From Clostridiaceae bacterium (lineage in GTDB: Bacteria > Bacillota > Clostridia > Oscillospirales > Acutalibacteraceae), in assembly GCA_904501675.1 (NCBI GenBank), contig CAJGCL010000011.1, positions 1-29,133 on the forward strand: a stretch of 29,133 nt of DNA, in the 5' to 3' direction. Under the pieces are notes generated by a model that was not told where the DNA came from, ran no database searches, and saw only the letters and a program-made list of their open reading frames with translations. Made by a program: the position numbers and the translations under genes. The number at the start of each line of letters is the position of its first letter. The stretch's first letter is position 1. Shown here piece by piece: positions 1 through 8,100 of this stretch.

Positions 1-36
1 CCTAAATCGGATAGTTTTGCGAATAATCAGATATAT

Positions 37-1857
37 TTAGCGTTTAATAACTAATCCGTTTGAATCAAATCCGCTATAGTATCCGCCAACCGCTCTTACT
101 GTATATCTGTAGTAATTACCTACTTTTACATTCTTATCTGTAAACTGACCATTTTTAACTGTTCCGAGGTAAGTCCATGTTCCCTGACCAGCACCGCGTC
201 TGTAAACTCTATAGTCTGTAGCTCCTGCAACCTTATTCCATTTAACTGTAATACCTGCAGAGCTCTTTGAGATAGATGTAAGCTTAGGTGTTGCAATGTG
301 TCTTACAAGCAAACCACTCTCATAACCACTGAACATACTGTAGAAAACAGTTCTGACTGTGTACTTGTAATATGTTCCGCTCTTAACGTTTTTATCAACA
401 TAGCTTACTGCACTACCACTTACTGTTGTAAGGTAAGTCCAGCTTTTTTCGCCTGCGGCTCTTCTGTAAATTCTGTAACCTGTAGCATTTGCTACCTTAT
501 TCCATTTAACTTGTACACCACCAGCGATGTTTGAAACCCCTGTAATATGAGGAATACCTACATATGAAATCTTTTTTGATACATACGCACTCATACCGTT
601 ATCGCCCACAGCCTTAACTGTATAGTGGATATTTCTGCCAGAAACAGCAGCTTTATCTGTGTACGACAACTTGCTTGCATCAACTGTTGCGATATATGAC
701 CAAGATTTTGCGCCATTATACATACGGTAGATATTATATTTCTGGGCACCCATAATTTTGTTCCAACTAACCTGAACGCCACCTGTTACCGCTTTAACAG
801 AAACTGTTGGAGCTTCATAATAGCGAATGGCAGCATATCTGCAAACTGCGCTGGCACCCTTGTCTGTATATGCACGTACTGTGTATTCATAATTTGTTCC
901 ATTCACTAATTTATTGGTGTCGATATATGACGTCTGTTTAGCACCAGCAGCATAGAGATAAGTCCAACCTGAACGAGTATTGTCCGGATTGATAACACGT
1001 CTGTAAATTCTATAGCTTGTAGCACCGTTCACAAGATACCAACCAACTTTAATACCTGTTGGCTGAATTGAAACCGCAACCTTACTTGTCGGTGGAACAT
1101 AGTAGCCTGATAAACCTGTACTAACAGAATCTTCGCCGGAAGCGTTATATGCACGAACTGTATAAGTAGCTGATGTGTTTGCAGCAACATTCGCATCATC
1201 ATAGTAAAGCTTTGAAGCTCCGGTAGAACCGATTTTTGCTCCATTCTTATAAACATTGTAGCCTGTAGCACCCGGAGTAGCTTTCCACTCAACACGGAGA
1301 CCTTTTTCTATTGAGTAAACACCAACATAACTTGTTTTTCCCAAAGTAGCCTGAGAAATTGTTTGTATGAGTGGTGGGTTAGAATCGTTCTTCTCGATTT
1401 TTTTTGATGTATCTGTAGTGTTGAATTCTACACAATAAAAACTTACGCTTGTTGTAGGGTAATTTTTATTTATGACATCAAATGTTACGGTCATAAACGC
1501 TTTATCCGTACTACCTACATTATAGCTATCCATAGAAACGAATGCCATTGAATAAGCATTATTTGTACCCTTTACCTTATCTGCAACAAATATGCCGTTA
1601 ATTGATGATGCTGAAGAATGAGCACCGCCACTTACGGGATTAAGCACACTAGGGTCATAAACCACTTTAACAATGGTACCTACAAGGCTTATATTTTTTT
1701 TGAGATAGATGTTGTATGTCAGCTTTCCAGCGGAAACACCTGAGGACTGAACATACATTACGTCTGCCGGGCTAGCGGCACTTACGGAAACGCCTAAACA
1801 GGAGAAAACCGAAAGGAGCACAAGAAGGCTCAACACAAGAGATAATGTTTTTTTCAT
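37..1857 (-). CDS. Secreted cohesin-like plus five Fn3-type repeat protein
   Basis: The protein has a clear Sec signal peptide (residues 1-27, basic MKK, long Leu/Val core, ending near VSVSA). Residues about 30-165 look like a cohesin-type beta-sandwich, with alternating hydrophobic strands around the segment VKVVYDPSVLNPVSGG and a late FDVINK strand. Residues about 175-606 hold five Fn3-like modules of roughly 85-90 residues, each with a W-N-K-V core, then G-A-x-x-Y-R-V/I-Y-R-R, W-T-Y-L and a closing Y-x-Y-T-V-R-A. The last two modules are the most alike. No catalytic domain, dockerin, LPXTG motif or SLH domain is visible, so it is probably an extracellular binding or adhesion protein. The start is taken at the ATG at 1857, behind an AAAGGAAG site. 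A TTG one codon earlier (1860) is equally possible. The exact function is not known. Confidence 0.85.
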   Translation of the reverse strand: MKKTLSLVLSLLVLLSVFSCLGVSVSAASPADVMYVQSSGVSAGKLTYNIYLKKNISLVGTIVKVVYDPSVLNPVSGGAHSSASSINGIFVADKVKGTNNAYSMAFVSMDSYNVGSTDKAFMTVTFDVINKNYPTTSVSFYCVEFNTTDTSKKIEKNDSNPPLIQTISQATLGKTSYVGVYSIEKGLRVEWKATPGATGYNVYKNGAKIGSTGASKLYYDDANVAANTSATYTVRAYNASGEDSVSTGLSGYYVPPTSKVAVSIQPTGIKVGWYLVNGATSYRIYRRVINPDNTRSGWTYLYAAGAKQTSYIDTNKLVNGTNYEYTVRAYTDKGASAVCRYAAIRYYEAPTVSVKAVTGGVQVSWNKIMGAQKYNIYRMYNGAKSWSYIATVDASKLSYTDKAAVSGRNIHYTVKAVGDNGMSAYVSKKISYVGIPHITGVSNIAGGVQVKWNKVANATGYRIYRRAAGEKSWTYLTTVSGSAVSYVDKNVKSGTYYKYTVRTVFYSMFSGYESGLLVRHIATPKLTSISKSSAGITVKWNKVAGATDYRVYRRGAGQGTWTYLGTVKNGQFTDKNVKVGNYYRYTVRAVGGYYSGFDSNGLVIKR

Positions 1858-1982
1858 CAAATTTATCTTCCTTTCGAATTATTAACAAATTTTAAACTTT
1901 TTAAACAAAAAGTTAACGTAAAAATCACGATAGAGCGCACCACACCCAATCATAATTACGGACATTATAAATATAACACAAA

Positions 1983-2011
1983 AAGCCGTTTTCTGTCAAC
2001 GAAAACGGCTT
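1983..2011 (-). terminator. Intrinsic terminator of the 2072-2539 gene
   Basis: An 11-bp stem (AAGCCGTTTTC paired with GAAAACGGCTT) has a 7-nt loop and, on the minus strand, is followed by five T. It lies 60 bp past the stop codon of the flavodoxin-like gene. Confidence 0.8.
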
Positions 2012-2071
2012 AAAAGTAAATGTAAAAATACACAAATTTATATGTAAAATTTTATACACTAAAAATAAAAA

Positions 2072-2539
2072 TTACACTACTAAACGATGGCGGACGCTAA
2101 AAAGCAAATCTTCCTCCTGACGTTTAATTTTTCTAGCAGAAACGCTGACACAATTCTGCACAGTACCACCCGAAAGTGAAATACAGACTTTAAGAAAATC
2201 TTTCGATTTTTTGGCGCTCCTACCCTCACCAAAAACAATACAATCAACATTTTTATATCTAAAATTATTATCCTTTATAAAATCAACAACTTCCGGTGAA
2301 ATTATTCCTGCAAACTCATCACAAGCTATAATAACTCGTTCAAATTCATCAATATCCACCGTACAATCTTTACGAGATGGCGCATCGCTTTTTGCTGCCC
2401 CTAAGCACCTACTCAACAAAGATTTACGAGAAAATCTTGTAAGTTGAAGGGATTTTGCATCTCTTTTTTTAAAAGCGCTTTCTCTGCAAAGGGAATTTAT
2501 TGTTGCATCATCTGAGCAGTAAACAAAAAGAGTTTTCAA
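2072..2539 (-). CDS. Small flavodoxin-like protein
   Basis: The protein has 155 residues from a TTG start at 2539. That start is chosen because GGAGG lies 7 nt before it; the longer reading frame to 2641 has no such site. The fold pattern suggests a flavodoxin-like alpha/beta protein: an N-terminal strand (KTLFVYCSD), a central strand FERVIIACDEFAG followed by a helix, and a strand VDCIVFGEG. The usual flavodoxin phosphate-binding T/S-x-T-x-N-T loop is not seen after strand 1 (SDDATINSL), so FMN binding is doubtful. Codon use is similar to the neighbours. It stands alone with its own terminator at 1983-2011. The family is inferred from strand pattern only. Confidence 0.5.
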   Translation of the reverse strand: MKTLFVYCSDDATINSLCRESAFKKRDAKSLQLTRFSRKSLLSRCLGAAKSDAPSRKDCTVDIDEFERVIIACDEFAGIISPEVVDFIKDNNFRYKNVDCIVFGEGRSAKKSKDFLKVCISLSGGTVQNCVSVSARKIKRQEEDLLFSVRHRLVV

Positions 2540-2722
2540 GCTTACACCTCCATATAAAATACACAAGTTATTGTTTCCAAAACGCCAATCACTAACTATA
2601 TATAGTATACCATAAATTCGTAAAAAAACAACAAATTTCACTCTTCATTTACAAATATCTACCTATTCCACAAAGCTTAATTGCGCCTTTTGTAAACTCT
2701 AACGAATACTTTTTTCTTGCGC

Positions 2723-2751
2723 TTGAAACAACTGACGAAATATGCTAAAAT
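2723..2751 (+). promoter_or_regulatory. Sigma-A-type promoter for the 2795 phosphoesterase
   Basis: The -35 box is TTGAAA (2723-2728) and the -10 box is TAAAAT (2746-2751), with a 17-bp spacer and a TG element just before the -10. The start codon follows 43 bp later, behind a GGGG-containing ribosome site. Confidence 0.6.
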
Positions 2752-2794
2752 GATGTTAAAATGTATAAAAATATTTTTGAAATGGGGTTGAATT

Positions 2795-3970
2795 ATGAAG
2801 CCTGTCCGCACATTTTTGCAGCAGAATGCAATTAAATTCTGGATTAATGTTGAAAAGCCTTTTTACAACTTATCAAAGGGTAAACTGGCAAAAAATATAT
2901 TTCTCAAATCTGTTGAACATCCATATGTAGGCAGTAAAGTAAAAATCGTTAAGGAAACTGACAACGCTACCTATATTGCAAAGTTCAATGATGATGGTAC
3001 ATTCGACACAAGTGATTTTAAAATAATGACGGGGACAGATATGCATCTGTACGATGTACCAGAGGATGTTAACAAAACCTTACAGATGTTTGCAAATCAG
3101 GTTCGCGACGAAAAACCTGACCTTATAATCTTTACAGGTGATGTTCTTCTTACAAAGTTTCAGCATATTGATACTATACAGTTTGCGCAGTTTATGGAAG
3201 ATCTTGGTGTTTATTGGGCATACGCTTTTGGCAACCATGAAGCGAGAGAAGAAAAAGAGTATTTTAAATATTTCATTTTCAAAGGCTTCTGTGATGCTCC
3301 TCATTGCCTTTCTAAATTTGGCGATCCTGAGCTTTTCGGTTTCGGTAACTATCTTATAAATATCATGAACAGTGAAACAGAGCTTCGCCAAAGCCTTGTT
3401 TTGTTTGATTCCGGCAGAGATACATGTGAACCGCATGTTACAAATGACAAAATTCCTCAGGAAGTTATAGATTTAGAAGCTTACGACTATATAAAACCAT
3501 CACAGATTGCATGGTACGAAAATGAAATTGCTGCACTCAAAAAAGAATATGGCAAGGTTGACTCTATGCTTTATATGCATATTCCGATTCCGGAGTACTG
3601 CGAGGTGTTCGACGAGGTAGCTAAAAACACTTTTGCTCCATCAGGCAAGGCTGAAATTCTTTACGGAGACCAGTTCGAAAACGTAGGTTGTTGCAAATAC
3701 AATAGCGGTCTTTTTGATGCTATGAAGCGGGCCGGCTCACAGGCAATTTTTTCAGGCCATGATCACGTAAACTACTGGGCAGCAAAATATGACGGCATAT
3801 TACTCGTATACAATCAATGTGGCGGATACGGTTGCTATAATATGTATGACTATGATAACTATCGCTTCAAATGGCCTGAAAAAGACTGGCCACAGGGCTA
3901 CACAATCACAAATATAAAAAAAGACGGCTCAATTGAATTACGCCAGAGTTTTAATGCAAAATATCTTTAA
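2795..3970 (+). CDS. Calcineurin-like metallophosphoesterase (cytoplasmic)
   Basis: This is a 391-residue metal-dependent phosphoesterase. The full motif set is readable: D82-M-H84 (first metal site), G115-D116, G146-N-H-E149, H262 in MHIP, and G-H-D-H at 321-324. These form the bimetal centre of the calcineurin-like family. About 75 residues precede the domain, and there is no signal peptide or membrane segment, so it is likely cytoplasmic. The substrate cannot be read from sequence; phosphodiesters, phosphoproteins or nucleotides are all possible in this family. It is transcribed alone from the promoter at 2723-2751 and ends before the terminator at 4037. The window carries a second, distinct member at 22246-23364. 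Confidence 0.9.
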   Translation: MKPVRTFLQQNAIKFWINVEKPFYNLSKGKLAKNIFLKSVEHPYVGSKVKIVKETDNATYIAKFNDDGTFDTSDFKIMTGTDMHLYDVPEDVNKTLQMFANQVRDEKPDLIIFTGDVLLTKFQHIDTIQFAQFMEDLGVYWAYAFGNHEAREEKEYFKYFIFKGFCDAPHCLSKFGDPELFGFGNYLINIMNSETELRQSLVLFDSGRDTCEPHVTNDKIPQEVIDLEAYDYIKPSQIAWYENEIAALKKEYGKVDSMLYMHIPIPEYCEVFDEVAKNTFAPSGKAEILYGDQFENVGCCKYNSGLFDAMKRAGSQAIFSGHDHVNYWAAKYDGILLVYNQCGGYGCYNMYDYDNYRFKWPEKDWPQGYTITNIKKDGSIELRQSFNAKYL

Positions 3971-4036
3971 TCGCCTTTTGTAAATTAACAGAATGTTCAC
4001 TTTCTTTTAATATCCAATTTAATTTTATGCACTATA

Positions 4037-4086
4037 CTTTAGTCAGCAAAGGGGAACACAAATCTCGTTTGCTGACTAAAGTTTTT
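4037..4086 (+). terminator. Long-stem intrinsic terminator
   Basis: A perfect 14-bp stem (CTTTAGTCAGCAAA at 4037-4050, complement at 4068-4081) has a 17-nt loop and is followed by TTTTT. It ends the 2795 transcription unit. It is one of two hairpins in the 348-bp gap 3971-4318; nothing else was recognised in that gap. Confidence 0.75.
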
Positions 4087-4125
4087 CATTCCTATCTCCT
4101 TATTTCCATATTTACCCCTAAGAAG

Positions 4126-4153
4126 AGCCTTGTCGGTTATTGACAAGGCTTTT
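4126..4153 (+). terminator. Second hairpin terminator in the same gap
   Basis: A 9-bp stem (AGCCTTGTC at 4126-4134 with GACAAGGCT at 4142-4150) is followed by TTT. It lies 40 bp beyond the first terminator with no reading frame between the two. Confidence 0.6.
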
Positions 4154-4318
4154 CTACTGCAAAAAAATATATGCTATACTTTGTTTTAAAAAATATAGCA
4201 TTAAGCACTTTTTTTATCGTATTTATTTTTAAAAAGTTTCTATGATTTTTTGTTTTAATAAAACTTGAAAAGCATCGTAAATTATGTTATAGTTTCAAAG
4301 TGAAAGAGGGTTGATAAA

Positions 4319-5095
4319 GTGTTTCATTACATTCCTAGTTTGGATCTTTTTTTATATGGTTTCTTAAATAACCTCGGTGCAATTTTATTGTGTATATTTA
4401 ATTTGTTGCATATAAAGAAAAAAAGACAAATTCCAAGCAGATTAACAAAAGCCATAATAAATATAACACCGCAAAAAAAAGGTCATATTTATGCAGAGTT
4501 ATTTTTTAATCTCATTGAAATCTTTTTAATATCAGGCTTACAGATAGCTATGGGAGGTTTAATAAACTCGTGGTTTGGTGATTTGTGCGGCACCGGTGTA
4601 AACTATTTCGGAACATTATTTATTTCTCCTGCTTTGATTTTTGTTTTTTGCATAATAGTTGGTCTTGATGTCTTCAAGCAATTTGACCTCATAGCACCGG
4701 CATATCCTTTAGCACTCACAACTATAAAGCTTGCTTGTTTTTGCCAGGGTTGTTGTCATGGCATAGCTTTTGACCATGGATTATATAATCATATAACAAA
4801 ACAATTAGAGTTCCCTGTTCAATTAATTGAAGCTGTCTTCGCTTTCTTGATATTTGTATTCCTTATGAAATACAAGAAGAAAGCAAAGGAAGGAACATTA
4901 CTCCCACTATTCGTTATACTTTATTCAGTAACAAGATTTTTCAGCGAATTTCTCAGATTTGAAGAAAATGTATTTTGGTATTTTAAAACATACCATTTAC
5001 TTTGCTTAGTAGGTATTGTTGTGGGCCTTATCGAGTTACTGATTGTAATAATAGTAAATAAAAAACGCGATAAAAAAGCAAAAACAACACAATAA
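4319..5095 (+). CDS. Divergent prolipoprotein diacylglyceryl transferase (Lgt)-like membrane protein
   Basis: The 258-residue protein has about seven hydrophobic segments. Three stretches match the Lgt layout in order: a small, Cys-rich KLACFCQGCCHG segment where Lgt has its G-C-F-x-N-G-C-C-x-G motif, FPVQLIEA in place of the H-P-T-Q-L-Y-E box, and RFFSEFLR near the end as in R-F-x-x-E-F. The catalytic H-G-G-L region of true Lgt is replaced by something like VNYFGTLF, and the central cytoplasmic part is short. It may therefore be a paralogue that acts on another substrate or lacks the standard activity. It starts at GTG 4319, 8 nt behind AGAGGG. It converges on the NRPS gene and shares the hairpin at 5125-5158. 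The stand-alone position argues against the housekeeping lgt. Confidence 0.65.
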   Translation: MFHYIPSLDLFLYGFLNNLGAILLCIFNLLHIKKKRQIPSRLTKAIINITPQKKGHIYAELFFNLIEIFLISGLQIAMGGLINSWFGDLCGTGVNYFGTLFISPALIFVFCIIVGLDVFKQFDLIAPAYPLALTTIKLACFCQGCCHGIAFDHGLYNHITKQLEFPVQLIEAVFAFLIFVFLMKYKKKAKEGTLLPLFVILYSVTRFFSEFLRFEENVFWYFKTYHLLCLVGIVVGLIELLIVIIVNKKRDKKAKTTQ

Positions 5096-5124
5096 TATTT
5101 GTTATAAATCATCATATTAATATT

Positions 5125-5164
5125 AATGAGCACCGGGCACATCGCCCCGGTGCTCATTGTTTTA
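5125..5164. terminator. Convergent terminator between the Lgt-like gene and the NRPS gene
   Basis: A 13-bp stem (AATGAGCACCGGG with CCCGGTGCTCATT) encloses a GC-rich loop. On the plus strand it is followed by GTTTTATT. It lies 3 bp beyond the NRPS stop, so it probably serves both strands. Confidence 0.75.
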
Positions 5165-8100
5165 TTCAATTGATAAAATCCATTCGACTAACTCGTTGCT
5201 GTTGTTTCTTTGAAAATAATGTGTGTTTGCATCGATAAAATGAACACTGTCTATATTTTCAGCATAAATACCCCACAGCTTTTTGCACTTTTTATAGTTT
5301 CTTGTAAACATATCTTTTTTACTTATAATCACACTAACAGGTGTATTCACCTTTCCATTGATTTCAGTAAAACAGATGTTTGCAAAATCAGTATCCTTCC
5401 TGAACTTCTTCAACTTTTCAGTAATTTTTTCATCAGAAAGCCCGCTAAATTCTGCTCCGGCTTTCAAAAGAATTCGTTTTAATACATTATCAGGAACATT
5501 ATTCCAAATGTTTTTACTTGTAGTTTTTTCAGGTGGAATACTAGCACCAGCAAAATAATGAACTATTTTAACTCCTGCTTTTTCTAACATTCCCAATAAT
5601 TTCAACGCAAGTGCAGAACCAACACAATGAGAATACACAAAAATGTCTGTGTTATTCAGATTTTTGTTGATTTCCTCAACCACATCATCGCATTCTTCCA
5701 TGGAATGTAAGTAAGGGATAAAATAGATAGCTATATCATCTCTTCTTCTCTTCATAGAAGAAACAAAATTACTGTACGATTCAGCTCCACCGCCCGCAAA
5801 AGGCAAAAGAATAAGGCTGTTTTTCGCATTTGACGGCACATATAGCGGTTCAAGATAATCAAACATAATTTCTTCTTGCTTTTTCCCCATAGTAATAGCA
5901 AGCTTGGCAGGAGTCGAATTTCTCATAAACTCTGCAGCAGTTATATTTTCAAACTCCTTTTCGCTCAAAAGCGTTATCATTGAAAGGCTCGTGCCACCAA
6001 ATTCAAAGAAATCACTGTTTCTTCCTATGTTTTTCAAATTCAAAACTCGTTCAAAGCTGTTGCAAATAAAGCTTTCTAAATCGTTTTGCGGCACCTCATT
6101 CTCCGCAGAAGTAATAATTTCAACTTCTAATTGAGACAATGCTTTACGGTCAAGCTTACCACTTGGATTAAGTGGCATCTCCTCAAGTCGCTGTATCACA
6201 CCAGGCACCATATATTTAGGAAGTTTATCTGCACAAATGTCTTTTATAGCTTCATTGCAATCCTTTTCTCCACTATAAAAAGCAACAAGAATATCTCTAT
6301 TATTTATCTTTTTTACAATTACTGCAACAGATGAAACACCGTTAATATCATTGATAACACTTTCAATTTCACCTATTTCAACACGTTGACCATTAAGCTT
6401 AACTTGTCCGTCTATTCTACCACAGAATACAATATTCCCGTCATCTCTCCAGTATGCAAGGTCCCCTGTTTTGTACAGTTTTCCTTCACCAAACGGATTA
6501 TCTATGAACTTCTCTGCTGTGAGTTCAGGGCTGTTGAGATAGCCTTGTCCAACATTTACGCCGGCAATACAAAGTTCACCTATTACACCTATTGGTGTAG
6601 GATTCAAGTATTTGTCAACGATGTAAAGCTGTGTGTTGTATATCGGCTTACCTATCGGAACAGGGTCAACATCTGTTGGTGTACATGCATAGTAGCTTAC
6701 ATCAACCGCGCATTCTGTTGGTCCATAAAGATTGTGAAGCTTCACTTTATTGTAATCATATGTGTTGTAGAATCTCTTTATATGATTTGCTGTTAATGCT
6801 TCACCCGAAAGGAACACATACTTAACAGAATTGAATTTATCCTGTTCCTCAGGATTGTTTTCAAGATATGTTAAGAATAAATCAAATACAGATGGAACAA
6901 AGTGTAAATGAGTAACTTTGTTCTTTTCTGTTTCTTCTAAGATTTTTGCCGGCAAGAAATGTTCATCAGGCTTTGATGCGCAAAGGACTCTACCTGTAAT
7001 ACCCCACCAAAAAAGCTCCCATACAGATACATCGAATGTATATGGTGTTTTCTGAAGAATTACATCATCCTCTTCCAATGGGTAGAAATCATCCATCCAC
7101 AATATTCTGTTAATCGCAGATTTATGGCTAATCTTAGCACCCTTTGGATTACCTGTTGAGCCTGATGTGTAGATTACATATGCTGTATCTTCAGGTAAAG
7201 CGAGAACCTTTGTTTCTTCAACCTCTTCATTTGAATCAAATACTGCAGTTGCATCTATACACGGAACTTTACCTGCAAGACCACAGAACTTGTCCTGTAC
7301 AATTACTGCTTTTGCATTACTGTTTTCTAAAATGTAGTCTATTCTATCTTGAGGATAGTTAGGATCAATAGGTAAGTATGCATTACCACCACGGATAATA
7401 CCATATACCGCACCATACATTTCAAAAGAACGTTCACAAATTACTGCAATTACAGTTTTTTCTTGCTTTGTGATTTCTCTTACCCTACTGTCTATTTTCT
7501 CTGCATACTTCTTGAAGTCAGCAAATGTAATCTCCTCATCATTTGCTTTTATACATACCTTATCCTTGTTTTCTTCACTTGTTTTTTCAAAAAGTGAGTA
7601 AAGTGTTGATTCTTCAGGAATTTTATATGTGTATTCTGTTCTATTGAAAGTTTCAAGAAGCTCAACATCAGTAACAGAAACATCTTTAATGTATTCTTCA
7701 TCGTTAAGGCAAAGTTCGAGAAGGTCAAGATACATCTTTGTAAACCTTGATATTTTCTCTTCTTTGAAAAGCTTTGTACAATACTCTACTGCAAGAACCA
7801 CATCTGTCTTTCTTGGAAGAACAGAAAAACTCATATCGCACTTTGCTGCTTTTGTTACAAGCGGAATAAGTTCTACTTTTCTGTCATTAAACGTTATGTC
7901 TGTCATTTCAAAGCTCTGATATGCCAACATGACATCAAAAAGTGGATTTCTTCCACCTACTTCAATACTCAGCTTCTTTACAAGTTCTCCGAACGGATAA
8001 TTCTGATTTGCTATTGCTTCTATTGAATTGTCTCGTATTTCTCTCAACAATTCTGCTATCTTCTTATTTCCCTCCGGTTTATTCCTTAACGCTATGGTAT

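Noticed and set aside
5162..6000. Peptide aldehyde (ruminopeptin-type) product
   Set aside because: There is no NAD(P)H reductase domain at the C-terminus; the last domain is an alpha/beta hydrolase thioesterase.
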